A stretch of DNA of 64,000 bases from CAYMPH01 sp964529415 (lineage in GTDB: Bacteria > Spirochaetota > UBA4802 > UBA5550): assembly GCA_964529415.1 (NCBI GenBank), contig CAZGWD010000007.1, positions 124,001 to 188,000 of the forward strand. Reading direction: 5' to 3'. The position numbers and the translations under genes were made by a program. This document shows positions 44,545 to 53,570 of the stretch, one piece after another. Each line of letters starts with the position of its first letter. Position 1 is the stretch's first letter. Under the pieces are notes generated by a model. The model ran no database searches. It was not told the origin of the DNA and saw only the letters and a list, made by a program, of their open reading frames with translations.

Positions 44545-45510
44545 ATGAGCAATTTTAAAGTCATCTTTATTACAGTTTTGCTCCTGTTCCTGCCCATTAT
44601 CACTTTTGGTGATATCATTGTAACCAATGACGATATGATTATCAACGGTAAAATTATTAAGGAAGCCAAAGGTGAATATGTTACTCTGGCCAATAATCAT
44701 GGTGTTTTTAAAATTAAATACAGCAATATTAAAGAAATACAAAGAACAGCGAATTATCAGGAAGATATAAAAGTTTTCAACAAATTGGGGCAAACAGTCG
44801 ATGAAACAGAGGTAAAAAAAAATTATGAGAAAGGCATTAAAAAACTTGAAGAACAAAATATTAATGAAAATGAGATAAAACCTGAATTAATAATAATTGA
44901 ACCTGATATTAAAGAGAATGAAGTTGGCTCAATTAAGATAGATCAGGATCCAAAAGATACTGAAATATTTACCAAAGATATAGAAATGGATTTTCAAGAG
45001 ATCAAACCAGATGTTAAAAAGGCCAAACAGCCTACTCTTGAATTTTTATTATTTCTTTCCCCTTTTATTAATTTTAATTTTAAGCCTTTTGATACTATCA
45101 TGCCATACGGGTATGGGGTTTTAATTGGAGGAAATATCCTATTTCAAAAAAAATTCATTTATTTACCTGCCGGTACAACTATTGAAATGCAGTATTATCA
45201 TTCCGGTGAAGCTGTTAAAAAAATAGATGGTTTCCGTTTTGCAGCAGGCCCTATCTGGATTATACCTTTGAAATATCTGAACCTGGCCTTTTCAGTTACA
45301 TTTGGTGCCGGGTATTATGGTATTAATGGGATTAATGAAAAAAAAGAAGCTTTGAAATTTAATTTTACTTTTGCATCAGGGCCGGAATTTTTTATCTCTT
45401 CTTGGATAATTTCACCAAAAATAAGATTTGATTATATACATGATGGAGTTGCACCTTTATTTGGGATTGGGATTTCTCTTGAAGCTGGATACCGTTTTCA
45501 ATTTTTTTAA
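44545..45510 (+). CDS. Predicted outer-membrane beta-barrel protein with N-terminal periplasmic module
   Basis: 321 residues. Signal peptide (FKVIFITVLLLFLPIITFG); an N-terminal beta module (DIIVTNDDMIINGKIIKEAK); a charged Glu/Lys/Ile linker (~95-165); then a C-terminal barrel of alternating hydrophobic strands ending in YRFQFF, the aromatic terminus expected for BAM-dependent insertion. The barrel is about 155 residues, enough for eight strands. It follows the TPR gene by 3 bp. The N-module resembles the C-terminal module of that TPR protein. Confidence 0.75.
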   Translation: MSNFKVIFITVLLLFLPIITFGDIIVTNDDMIINGKIIKEAKGEYVTLANNHGVFKIKYSNIKEIQRTANYQEDIKVFNKLGQTVDETEVKKNYEKGIKKLEEQNINENEIKPELIIIEPDIKENEVGSIKIDQDPKDTEIFTKDIEMDFQEIKPDVKKAKQPTLEFLLFLSPFINFNFKPFDTIMPYGYGVLIGGNILFQKKFIYLPAGTTIEMQYYHSGEAVKKIDGFRFAAGPIWIIPLKYLNLAFSVTFGAGYYGINGINEKKEALKFNFTFASGPEFFISSWIISPKIRFDYIHDGVAPLFGIGISLEAGYRFQFF

Positions 45511-45540
45511 TAAGAATAATTTTTAAAATAAAATAATGTT

Positions 45541-46335
45541 TCATTCGGTAGTTGCAGACACAGTTTCATAAGGAATTATATTTCCATTTCCATCCTGCAC
45601 GAAAACATTAAACCAGTACGTAGTGAGTTTTTTACTCATATGCGACACGCATCCCGTAACATTTGCAGTCCATGCCATATTGTTCACAGCAGAGTTTATA
45701 GCATTTTCATAAGTCGCGACATCAGCTGCAATTTCTGATGAATATACTGCATAAAGAAGCTGCGCCTGAGGTGTTTCAATATCAGTAGATGCGGTCCATG
45801 AAATGGTTATTTTTTTATTGCTTACAACTGGAACATCATCTATTGTACCGGCTGCAGGAACATTTCCTGTTGGAACTGTATCAATATTTGGGATATACGC
45901 TGATACTGCTCCATTCGTGTCCTTTACAAATACATTATAATAATAGCCGGCTCCGGTTGTAATTAAACACTGTGAAATATTTACTGTCCAGTCAAGGAAC
46001 AATCCGCTTGATGGCAGGCCTGGTCCGGAAATGCTGGCAGATTCCCCAAACGAATGATAAACAATATACTGTAGTCCTGATTCGGGTGTTAAATCATCAG
46101 TAGATTTTGTCCATAATATCTTTCCAGCTACAATATTTAGTGTTCCATTGCCGCCGGGAACCGGATTTTGATTCTGGTATGGATTTTCCAGTAAAAAAGC
46201 AAATTCATTGCTGGTGCAGGATATAGTCAAAATTAATAAAACTATTGAAAATCCACAAAAAAGTGAACTGAATGCAGATTGAATGAAATTATTTTTAATT
46301 TCTAAAAAATCCATTTTTTTTATATCAGGTTTCAT
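45541..46335 (-). CDS. Lipoprotein with two fibronectin-III-like repeats
   Basis: 264 residues. An unusually long N-terminus (25 residues) precedes the hydrophobic segment and lipobox LLILTISC; the ATG seven codons later (MDFLEI) is an alternative. The mature part holds two copies of a ~95-residue beta domain: ILWTKSTDDLTPESGLQYIV ... YYYNVFVKDTNG and ISWTASTDIETPQAQLLYAV ... YWFNVFVQDGNG. This W-x-x-S-x-D-x-x-T-P pattern is common in spirochaete surface lipoproteins. Ligand unknown. It has its own promoter and is convergent with the barrel gene. Confidence 0.75.
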   Translation of the reverse strand: MKPDIKKMDFLEIKNNFIQSAFSSLFCGFSIVLLILTISCTSNEFAFLLENPYQNQNPVPGGNGTLNIVAGKILWTKSTDDLTPESGLQYIVYHSFGESASISGPGLPSSGLFLDWTVNISQCLITTGAGYYYNVFVKDTNGAVSAYIPNIDTVPTGNVPAAGTIDDVPVVSNKKITISWTASTDIETPQAQLLYAVYSSEIAADVATYENAINSAVNNMAWTANVTGCVSHMSKKLTTYWFNVFVQDGNGNIIPYETVSATTE

Positions 46336-46407
46336 AATAACTTTTTTATCCTGATATTCACTCCCTATGTATTAAAAATAATACAGATTTATCAATCTAT
46401 ACAATAT

Positions 46408-46436
46408 ATAATAATATTATTTTTACTGAATTTCAA
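46408..46436 (-). promoter_or_regulatory. Promoter for the FN3-like lipoprotein
   Basis: Minus strand: TTGAAA (46436-46431), 17-bp spacer, TATTAT (46413-46408), about 73 bases before the ATG at 46335. Confidence 0.55.
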
Positions 46437-46505
46437 GCTAAGCAGAATTTTTTTATTGATATATAACATTATTTTAGTTTTGATCATTTACAAATTAAAC
46501 GAAGC

Positions 46506-48554
46506 TTATTTTAATAAATATTTTGATAAAAGTTCATTTATTGGCATAGGATGTGCAAAATAAAATCCCTGGTAAAAGTTGCAATTGAGCTTTTTGAAAA
46601 ATTCCACCTGTTCAATTAGCTCAAAACCTTCAGCAATTATTGTAAGATTCAAGGATTTTCCAAGTTCTATAATATACTTGGCGAGTAATTCCTTTTTTTC
46701 TTCACCAGGGATTGCCTGAACAAAGGCCATATCAATTTTTATTATATCAACAGGCAGTTCAGCCAAATATGACAGCGAAGAAAAGCCCTTACCGAAATCA
46801 TCTATAGCAATTAAAAAACCGTTTCTCTTAAGTTCAGAAAGACTTTTATGCGCAAGCAGAATGTTCTCAACAAGAGTGCTTTCAGTTATTTCAAGAATTA
46901 TCCGGCCTGGATCGATCCTGTGCTGTTTTGCAAATGAAGAAAGAAATTTCCCGTAATCGGAATCTACAATCTGATTTGATGAAAGATTAATGCTTATGCC
47001 GATCTGGTTTTTTATTTTCATTTCCATGTCGTAAAAAGCGTTGCGGACCACAAAATTATCAATTTCTTTCATTAGGCCCGCTTTTTTAATCAGAGGTATA
47101 AAATTTCCCGGGCCTTTAATATTCGGATCAGTATTGGAGCATCTTAACAGGGCTTCCACATATTCAATTTTTCCACTGATGTTAAATATTGGATGATAAA
47201 ATAATACGAATTCATCCTTTGAAATACAATTTCTTAAAAGATTAACAGTATGAATTTTTCTGGATGAGCCTTCCTGTAATTCTCTGGAGAAAAGAGAAAA
47301 AGAATTTTTATTTTTTTTAGCTATATGTATAGTGCTGTAGGCATTATTCATAATAGATTCAAGGTCATTTCCGTCACGGGGAATGAGAAGAATGGCAATA
47401 CTTACTGTCAGCATATAAGACATCTCTGAAAGCTTAAAGGGAACCCTCAGGCTTGTTAATATTTTTGATGCAAATATTTTCGCATCATCATCAGTATTTA
47501 TATCAGGCGATAAAAAAACAAAATCGTCTCCGCCAATACGGTAAAATCTTCCCAGCGGTTTAAAATTGCCTGTCATTCTCAAAGACAGCATTTTTAGTAT
47601 CTCATCACCTACGCTTTCACCATATGACTCGTTGATGTTTTTAAAATCATCAATATCGAAAAAAACAAGAGAAAAATTCTTGCCTGTCTGTGCGGATTTA
47701 TTTAGTTCCATCTGCAGTTCTTTTCTGAAGCCGGTAATATTCTGAACACCTATCTCCTGATCATAATATAAATCCTTTCTGATTTTATTCTTAATATTTA
47801 CAAGCTGGGTGTTGTAATTAATGAATAATTCAAATATTGCGAATGTCATGAATATTATCAATATAGCGATGCTGAAAGACATGAATGGAAAGCCTTTATA
47901 TAAACTGCTTGAATCCTTACCGGAAAATATTGCAATAAAAAAATAAATAAACGCTATATAGCTGATTATAAGAAGGCCAATCAATATTTTTGTTATAGGG
48001 ACGCTGCTTTTATTCTGTATCTCTTTTTTTAATAAAATTATTATTGAATACATGAGATATATAAAAAGAAGGATGTTTCTGATCAATAGTAACAGACTGG
48101 AGTTATTTAAGTGTTCGCTTTCAATTTGTATGCCTGTAAAGTAATATTGATTTTTCATAAACAAATCAGGTAAAATAATTCCGGAAACTAAAATGGCAAA
48201 TACAGCAATAATTCCTATCAGAAAAAATATTCTGTTGATTTTTTTTAATTTTGGGGTAAGTTCATAAACCTGGCCGACAAAATATGGTGCAATGAATAGA
48301 AATAACATAGGAACGCATTCTTTAAATAATAATAAAAAGTTTGCTGCTTCTTTATCAGGTATGATAGTAGTAAAAACAGATATAAAAATATCACTCAGGA
48401 TATATATAAATGCAACACAGCTAACAATTAATGAAGACAGGGTTGTTTTTTGAGGCATTTTAATATAATTGAACGCAAACTGTATTACAGAATAAACAAT
48501 TATTCCGGAGAAAAAAAGTTTCAGGCTATAAAAAAAAATCTGCAGATTTTCCAT
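46506..48554 (-). CDS. Membrane GGDEF-EAL bifunctional c-di-GMP protein
   Basis: 682 residues. About eight N-terminal helices (to ~245), a GGDEF domain (~265-420) and an EAL phosphodiesterase (~430-682). The GGDEF loop is RIGGDDFVF, so one acid is Asp rather than Glu; cyclase activity is possible but reduced activity or a regulatory role is equally likely. The EAL catalytic set looks complete: YVEALLR, ISINLSSNQI, LEITEST, IDDFGKGFSSL, DIIKIDMAF, IIAEGFEL. Net role is probably c-di-GMP hydrolysis in response to a membrane signal. Confidence 0.9.
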   Translation of the reverse strand: MENLQIFFYSLKLFFSGIIVYSVIQFAFNYIKMPQKTTLSSLIVSCVAFIYILSDIFISVFTTIIPDKEAANFLLLFKECVPMLFLFIAPYFVGQVYELTPKLKKINRIFFLIGIIAVFAILVSGIILPDLFMKNQYYFTGIQIESEHLNNSSLLLLIRNILLFIYLMYSIIILLKKEIQNKSSVPITKILIGLLIISYIAFIYFFIAIFSGKDSSSLYKGFPFMSFSIAILIIFMTFAIFELFINYNTQLVNIKNKIRKDLYYDQEIGVQNITGFRKELQMELNKSAQTGKNFSLVFFDIDDFKNINESYGESVGDEILKMLSLRMTGNFKPLGRFYRIGGDDFVFLSPDINTDDDAKIFASKILTSLRVPFKLSEMSYMLTVSIAILLIPRDGNDLESIMNNAYSTIHIAKKNKNSFSLFSRELQEGSSRKIHTVNLLRNCISKDEFVLFYHPIFNISGKIEYVEALLRCSNTDPNIKGPGNFIPLIKKAGLMKEIDNFVVRNAFYDMEMKIKNQIGISINLSSNQIVDSDYGKFLSSFAKQHRIDPGRIILEITESTLVENILLAHKSLSELKRNGFLIAIDDFGKGFSSLSYLAELPVDIIKIDMAFVQAIPGEEKKELLAKYIIELGKSLNLTIIAEGFELIEQVEFFKKLNCNFYQGFYFAHPMPINELLSKYLLK

Positions 48555-48667
48555 ATTCTCTCGAAATAATCAAAATATCCTTGAGGAATTGCATTATTAC
48601 AAAATGTCCTTCATGCTTTTACCATGCTGTGCGATAATACACATCAGGTTTCCGATAGGAGGTTATC

Positions 48668-48698
48668 ATTATAAGATACTCTTTTATATAGCTGTCAA
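48668..48698 (-). promoter_or_regulatory. Promoter candidate for the GGDEF-EAL gene
   Basis: Minus strand: TTGACA (48698-48693) and TATAAT (48673-48668), both perfect hexamers but with a 19-bp spacer, longer than ideal. The ATG at 48554 lies about 110 bases away. Confidence 0.45.
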
Positions 48699-48738
48699 GA
48701 TAAAAAAAATCAGCAAAGTCTGTAAAAATTTATAATGA

Positions 48739-48774
48739 TTTAAATGAATTTATTTATAAATAAATTCATTTAAA
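48739..48774. repeat. Perfect 36-bp palindrome between divergent genes
   Basis: Every base from 48739 to 48774 is matched in the reverse complement, centred on TTTATAAA at 48753-48760 (left arm TTTAAATGAATTTATTTA). It is all A/T except a single G and C. It lies between the divergent starts of the GGDEF-EAL gene and glnS. It may be an operator for a dimeric regulator or a cruciform-forming site. It lacks the T-run of a typical terminator. Confidence 0.8.
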
Positions 48775-48884
48775 AATATAAAAACCCAGTTAAAAATTTT
48801 ACTTGATAAATAGATGACATACCCTTGCATTATCAACAGACAACACCAAATAACAGCAATCAAACTTTCAAGCAGGAAACCAAT

Positions 48885-50585
48885 ATGAGCGGAAACGAAT
48901 TCACCGGCAGCGAACTATTAAAATCAAATTTTATAAAGGAATTTGTCAGGGAATATCTCCAGAATAATCCCGGCGCACAAATTGTTACCCGCTTCCCTCC
49001 GGAACCGAACGGTTATCTGCACATTGGTCATGCTAAATCAATATGCCTTAATTTCGGCCTTGCGAATGAGTTCGGAGGGAAATGCAACCTGCGTTTCGAT
49101 GACACCAATCCTTCGAAAGAGGAAACCGAATATGTCGATTCGATTCAGGGTGATGTGAAATGGCTCGGCTTTGACTGGGGTAATAATCTTTTTTACGCAT
49201 CAGATTACTTCGAGAAGCTTTATGATATAGCCGTATTTCTTATTAAAAAAGGTAAAGCCTATGTATGCGACCTCTCAGCAGATGAAATGCGCGATTACAG
49301 GGGAACTCTTACAAAACCTGGAACTGAATCGCCGTACCGTAACCGAAGCGTTGAGGATAACCTTGATCTGTTCAAGCGAATGAGAAACGGAGAATTCAAA
49401 GAAGGCGAACACACTCTTCGCGCGAAAGTGGACATGTCTTCATCTTATATTATTATGCGTGATCCGGTAATGTACCGGATTCAGTTTTCCCATCACCACC
49501 GTACAGGAGACACATGGTGCATATACCCGATGTATGATTTTGCTCACGGACTTTCAGATGCGATCGAAGGGATTACTCATTCAATATGCACGCTTGAGTT
49601 CGAGAACAACCGCCCGCTATACGACTGGTTCGTCAATGCAGCAGAGATGCCTCACAAACCGCGACAGATTGAATTCGCACGCCTTTCACTCACCTATACT
49701 GTTATGAGCAAACGCAAACTGCTCGATCTGGTGAACAAGGGATACGTCAAAGGCTGGGATGACCCCCGTATGCCTACTATTGCAGGAATACGCCGCAGAG
49801 GTTATACTCCGGAAGCGATACGTGATTTTGCTGAACGGATCGGAGTTGCCAAAAGCGACAACATGGTTGAAATTGCGATGCTTGAGCATTGCCTTCGGGA
49901 AGACCTTAATAAAAGCGCCCAGCGCGTAATGGCTGTGCTCGATCCGGTAAAAGTTATAATTGACAATTATCCGGATGGAAAAACTGAAATGTGTGAAGCT
50001 GTCAATAATCCTGAGGATGAAAGCATGGGCACGAGAATGATGCCATTCTCAAAAGAACTCTGGATCGATAAAAATGATTTTATGGAAACGCCGGTAAAAG
50101 GATTTCACAGGTTATGCCCTGGAATGGAAGTACGCTTCAAACACGCTTACTATATCACCTGCTCTTCGATTGATAAAAATTCCGACGGCTCGATAAAGAC
50201 TGTACACTGCACCTATGATCCTGCAACCAAAAAAGGCTGGAGCGAAGACGGCCGTAAAGTGAAAGGAACAATTCACTGGGTGAGCGCCCGGCATGCTGTT
50301 GAAGCGGAAGTTCGGCTTTACGATCACCTTTTCACAAAAGAAAATCCCGATGATCTCGGCGAAGGTGAAGACTATAAAACAAATCTCAACGATAAATCGC
50401 TTATCGTTATAGAAAAAGCATTCGTTGAGCCTTTCGTGAAAGATATATCTATAGGCGGCAGAGTTCAGTTTGACAGAACAGGATACTTCTGCAAAGATCC
50501 GGATTCTACACAGGATAAGCCTGTATTTAACAGAACGGTTTCGCTTAAGGATTCATGGGGAAAATCAGCGGCTAAAACTGCATAA
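48885..50585 (+). CDS. glnS: Glutaminyl-tRNA synthetase
   Basis: 566 residues from the ATG at 48885, chosen because AGGA precedes it; a TTG at 48825 would add 20 low-complexity residues. Class I signature PEPNGYLHIGHAKSICLNF; the KMSKS loop is VMSKRKL, as in GlnRS. RFDDTNPSKEETEYVDSI and the two C-terminal anticodon-binding beta barrels are also GlnRS-like. It charges tRNA-Gln directly. The gene is visibly richer in G and C than its neighbours and uses codons such as CGC and CTC much more, consistent with acquisition by transfer. Confidence 0.95.
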   Translation: MSGNEFTGSELLKSNFIKEFVREYLQNNPGAQIVTRFPPEPNGYLHIGHAKSICLNFGLANEFGGKCNLRFDDTNPSKEETEYVDSIQGDVKWLGFDWGNNLFYASDYFEKLYDIAVFLIKKGKAYVCDLSADEMRDYRGTLTKPGTESPYRNRSVEDNLDLFKRMRNGEFKEGEHTLRAKVDMSSSYIIMRDPVMYRIQFSHHHRTGDTWCIYPMYDFAHGLSDAIEGITHSICTLEFENNRPLYDWFVNAAEMPHKPRQIEFARLSLTYTVMSKRKLLDLVNKGYVKGWDDPRMPTIAGIRRRGYTPEAIRDFAERIGVAKSDNMVEIAMLEHCLREDLNKSAQRVMAVLDPVKVIIDNYPDGKTEMCEAVNNPEDESMGTRMMPFSKELWIDKNDFMETPVKGFHRLCPGMEVRFKHAYYITCSSIDKNSDGSIKTVHCTYDPATKKGWSEDGRKVKGTIHWVSARHAVEAEVRLYDHLFTKENPDDLGEGEDYKTNLNDKSLIVIEKAFVEPFVKDISIGGRVQFDRTGYFCKDPDSTQDKPVFNRTVSLKDSWGKSAAKTA

Positions 50586-50654
50586 TTGATTTTTTTTCAC
50601 GCTGGGTATGAGATACAAGAAGTTATTTATAAATGAAGTTAATTCATTAGTAAA

Positions 50655-50687
50655 ATAAAAAAAAGCAGTCTGATTTAGACTGCTTTA
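50655..50687 (-). terminator. Terminator after tRNA-Pro/tRNA-Arg (possibly bidirectional)
   Basis: Minus strand: AAAGCAGTCT and AGACTGCTTT form the stem around a 5-base loop, followed by a run of eight Ts. It ends the tRNA transcript; from the other side it could also stop glnS. Confidence 0.75.
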
Positions 50688-50697
50688 ATTTAACGTT

Positions 50698-50771
50698 CGC
50701 GCCACACAGGACTCGAACCTGTTACCTACGGCTTAGAAGGCCGTTGCTCTATCCAGCTGAGCTAGTGGCGC
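50698..50771 (-). tRNA. tRNA-Arg (TCT)
   Basis: Acceptor GCGCCAC/GTGGCGC with discriminator G, D-arm AGCTCAGCTGGATAGAGC, anticodon loop CTTCTAA (anticodon TCT), T-arm CAGGTTCGAGTCCTG. CCA not encoded. It decodes AGA/AGG, which are favoured in this AT-rich genome. Second in a two-tRNA transcript, 6 bp after tRNA-Pro. Confidence 0.95.
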
Positions 50772-50777
50772 ATTATT

Positions 50778-50851
50778 TCGGGGTGAGAGGATTTGAACCT
50801 CCGACAGCCTGCTCCCAAAGCAGGTGCGCTACCGGGCTGCGCTACACCCCG
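50778..50851 (-). tRNA. tRNA-Pro (TGG)
   Basis: Acceptor CGGGGTG/CACCCCG with discriminator A, D-arm AGCGCAGCCCGGTAGCGC, anticodon loop TTTGGGA (anticodon TGG), T-arm GAGGTTCAAATCCTC. CCA not encoded. First gene of the tRNA pair. Confidence 0.95.
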
Positions 50852-50865
50852 TGAAATATAAAACC

Positions 50866-50894
50866 AGAATATTTTTGATATATCGAAGTGTCAA
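50866..50894 (-). promoter_or_regulatory. Promoter for the tRNA-Pro/tRNA-Arg unit
   Basis: Minus strand: TTGACA (50894-50889), 17-bp spacer, TATTCT (50871-50866). Predicted start is a few bases before the tRNA-Pro 5' end at 50851. Confidence 0.65.
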
Positions 50895-50923
50895 TATTTT
50901 TTCTATAATATATAAAGTTATAG

Positions 50924-50951
50924 TTGAAAAGATATGCTTTCCTGATATAAA
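50924..50951 (+). promoter_or_regulatory. Promoter candidate for gltX-thiL
   Basis: TTGAAA (50924-50929), 16-bp spacer, TATAAA (50946-50951), about 65 bases before the gltX ATG. It lies back to back with the tRNA promoter, 30 bp apart. Confidence 0.45.
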
Positions 50952-51017
50952 TGTCATTTTAAAAATCAAATCAGATAATATTTTAAATACATGATATTTA
51001 CAGATAAGGAGCCGCAA

Positions 51018-52457
51018 ATGAGAGTCAGATTCGCACCGAGTCCGACAGGTTTTCTTCATATCGGAAATGCAAGAACTGCTGTTGCAAATTTTATTATTGC
51101 CACAAAGGAAAAAGCTGAATACATCCTCAGAATTGAAGATACAGATATTGAAAGAAGTTCAAAAGAATCAGAGGATTCAATTCTTGCAGATCTCAAATGG
51201 CTCGGCATTAAATGGACAGAAGGACCTGATTGCGGAGGAGATTACGGCCCGTACAGACAATCTGAGAGATATGATATTTATCAGGAATATACAGATAAAC
51301 TGATTTCTCTTGGTTCAGCTTATCATTGCTACTGCTCAAAAGAAGAACTGGATATAATTAGAAAAGAATCCGAAGCTCAGAAAAAAGACTTTGTTTATTC
51401 CGGGAAATGCAGGAATCTTTCGGCTGATGAAAAAAAGAAATTTGAAAGTGAAGGCAGAAAACCAACTGTAAGATTCCGTGTACCTGAAAATGAATCTATT
51501 AAAGTAAATGATCTCATCAAGGGCGAAATTGTCTTCAACAGCGAAAATATCGGCGGAGATTTTATAATAGTCCGTTCTGACGGACATCCGATTTACAATT
51601 ACATTGTTATTATTGATGATATGATGATGAAAATTACTCATGTTATCCGCGGAGAAGATCATCTGTCCAATACTCCAAAACAGATCTGCATTGCCAGGGC
51701 ATTGAATCTTCCATCGCCTCAGTACGCTCACCTGCCCCTAATTCTGGGTCCTGACAGAGCCAAACTAAGCAAGAGGCATGGAATCACTTCTGTAGAATTA
51801 TACAGTAAGGAAGGATATCTTCCGGAAGCTTTAATGAATTACCTTTCAACTCTCGGCTGGGCTTCAGATTCAGGTGAAGAAATATTATCAATTGAACAGA
51901 TAGCTTCCCAGTTTAATCTTTTAAATCTCGGAAAAAGCGCATCCGTATTCGATTTTCAGAAACTAAAATGGATGAACGGAATTTATATAAGAAATTATCC
52001 TATTGATAAATTAACAGATCTGATGATACCATATATCAAAAATTCAGGAATTAATATAGATTCATTTGACAGAGAATTTCTTGAAAAGACAATAAATATA
52101 CTAAAGGGGAACTGTGAAATACTGTCTGATATATCAAAAGTAATCGGCATGCTTCTTCTCGATGTTAACGAACCGGACGATGATTGCAATAATATACTGA
52201 AAGAAGAAGATTCGATTAAATTGATAAAAGCTTCTTCAGAAATATTTGATTCTGTTCCGGATGAAAATTTCACAGCAAATTTATTAAATTCCATAAAAGA
52301 AAAATCAGGTTTCAAAGGGAAAAAACTTTTTCATCCAGTCCGGGCTATGCTTACAGGCAGATTAAACGGCCCTGAGCTTGATATAGTTATACCAGTAATC
52401 GGCCGTGAAAAATGCAGAATGAGAATTGATTACTGCTTAAAGAAATATGCAGGATAA
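51018..52457 (+). CDS. gltX: Glutamyl-tRNA synthetase
   Basis: 479 residues from the ATG at 51018; the in-frame ATG at 50991 is rejected because AAGGAG lies just before 51018 and the protein then starts MRVRFAPSPTGFLHIGNART, the standard GluRS N-terminus with the HIGH motif. The KMSKS loop is AKLSKRHG. EDTDIERSSKESEDSILADL and the helical C-terminal anticodon-binding domain are as expected. It provides Glu-tRNA for translation and possibly tetrapyrrole synthesis. It lies 8 bp before thiL, so the two are likely co-transcribed. Confidence 0.95.
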   Translation: MRVRFAPSPTGFLHIGNARTAVANFIIATKEKAEYILRIEDTDIERSSKESEDSILADLKWLGIKWTEGPDCGGDYGPYRQSERYDIYQEYTDKLISLGSAYHCYCSKEELDIIRKESEAQKKDFVYSGKCRNLSADEKKKFESEGRKPTVRFRVPENESIKVNDLIKGEIVFNSENIGGDFIIVRSDGHPIYNYIVIIDDMMMKITHVIRGEDHLSNTPKQICIARALNLPSPQYAHLPLILGPDRAKLSKRHGITSVELYSKEGYLPEALMNYLSTLGWASDSGEEILSIEQIASQFNLLNLGKSASVFDFQKLKWMNGIYIRNYPIDKLTDLMIPYIKNSGINIDSFDREFLEKTINILKGNCEILSDISKVIGMLLLDVNEPDDDCNNILKEEDSIKLIKASSEIFDSVPDENFTANLLNSIKEKSGFKGKKLFHPVRAMLTGRLNGPELDIVIPVIGREKCRMRIDYCLKKYAG

Positions 52458-52465
52458 TTTTTTAT

Positions 52466-53473
52466 ATGAAGATAAAATCAGAATGGGATCTGATCGCAAA
52501 AATAGCTCAAAAGATTGAATTAAAAGGTCTTCCCTCAGCTTCTGATGCAGCTATAAATATAGGTGATGACTGTTTCGCATATAAAATTTCTAATGACAGA
52601 TACGGCCTTATCAGCACTGATATGAGTGTCGAGGATGTGCATTTTAAAACTGCCTGGGCTACTCCGGAACAAATCGGCTTCAAGGCAATGGCAGGAAATA
52701 TTTCTGATATTTCAGCAATGGGCGGAAAACCCAGGTTTGCATTTATATCAATAGGAATACCAGATACAGTTTCAGAAAATTATGTTCTTTCCATATACGA
52801 TGGCATTATTGAAGCTGCAAATATATCAGGAACTGTTTTATCCGGAGGCGACACTGTTTTATCAGAAAAAATAATTATTTCAATTTCAATCTATGGCGAA
52901 ACTATAATTTATCCTGTTCATAGAGCCGGAGCAGCAGCAGGTGATTTTATTTATATTACAGGTCATATCGGTTCATCAAAAGCCGGTCTTGCTATATTTG
53001 AATCAGGTGATAAAATAAAAATCAATAAATATCCAAATCTGATTAAAAGACATTTAATACCTGATATCAGAAGTTCTATAACAGAACAACTTCTAAATGA
53101 ATTTTCACCAACAGCGATGATAGATATTTCAGATGGACTGCTTTCAGATTTAAATCACATCTGTGAATCAAGCGGAACAGGTTTTGAACTTAATCTAAAT
53201 ACTCTTCCAATTTCAGATGAAATGCAATTATATTGCCTTGAGTCAGATATTGACTTATATAAAACAGCTCTTGATAGCGGTGAGGAATATGAACTGCTTT
53301 TTACATCAAAAATTGATACATCAGACTGTAATATCAGCAAAATACAAATTACAAAAATCGGTAAAATCGTTGATGAAAATTACTTTGCAATAATAAATGG
53401 CAGAAAAGAAATTATTAATATTACCGGATACGATCATTTTAAATCCCCCCATCCGCCAGAGGGGGCGTTTTAG
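52466..53473 (+). CDS. thiL: Thiamine-monophosphate kinase
   Basis: 335 residues. AIR-synthase-like fold: INIGDDCFAYKI (Mg/ATP-binding acids), STDMSVEDVHFKTAWATPEQ, AMAGNISDISAMGG (typical ThiL helix), SGGDTVLSEK and MIDISDGLLSDLNHI. It converts thiamine phosphate to thiamine pyrophosphate. The final residues (KSPHPPEGAF) are encoded by a GC-rich hairpin repeat and look like an extension acquired when that repeat inserted at the 3' end; the ThiL fold proper ends before them. Confidence 0.93.
   Translation: MKIKSEWDLIAKIAQKIELKGLPSASDAAINIGDDCFAYKISNDRYGLISTDMSVEDVHFKTAWATPEQIGFKAMAGNISDISAMGGKPRFAFISIGIPDTVSENYVLSIYDGIIEAANISGTVLSGGDTVLSEKIIISISIYGETIIYPVHRAGAAAGDFIYITGHIGSSKAGLAIFESGDKIKINKYPNLIKRHLIPDIRSSITEQLLNEFSPTAMIDISDGLLSDLNHICESSGTGFELNLNTLPISDEMQLYCLESDIDLYKTALDSGEEYELLFTSKIDTSDCNISKIQITKIGKIVDENYFAIINGRKEIINITGYDHFKSPHPPEGAF
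53445..53465. repeat. GC-rich hairpin repeat overlapping the thiL 3' end
   Basis: CCCCCC, ten bases, GGGGG, in an otherwise AT-rich region, with the thiL stop codon at 53471-53473. This matches the style of short GC-rich intergenic hairpins dispersed in many genomes. It may double as a transcript end. Confidence 0.55.
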
Positions 53474-53570
53474 GATGAAACTATAACTGATTTTTATGAA
53501 TCATTACATCTGTTTTTTATAGAGTTTACAAAAGTTAAATTATCATAAAAATAAGCTGGAATTGATTACG

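Noticed and set aside
44413..44856. Opposite-strand open frame of about 147 codons across the TPR/barrel junction
   Set aside because: Phe/Ile-rich translation of the complement of AT-rich coding sequence, no ribosome site, and it crosses two well-supported genes.
48825..48884. N-terminal extension of glnS from TTG
   Set aside because: Low-complexity Asn/Gln/Thr-rich sequence unlike GlnRS N-termini, and a good ribosome site precedes the internal ATG at 48885.
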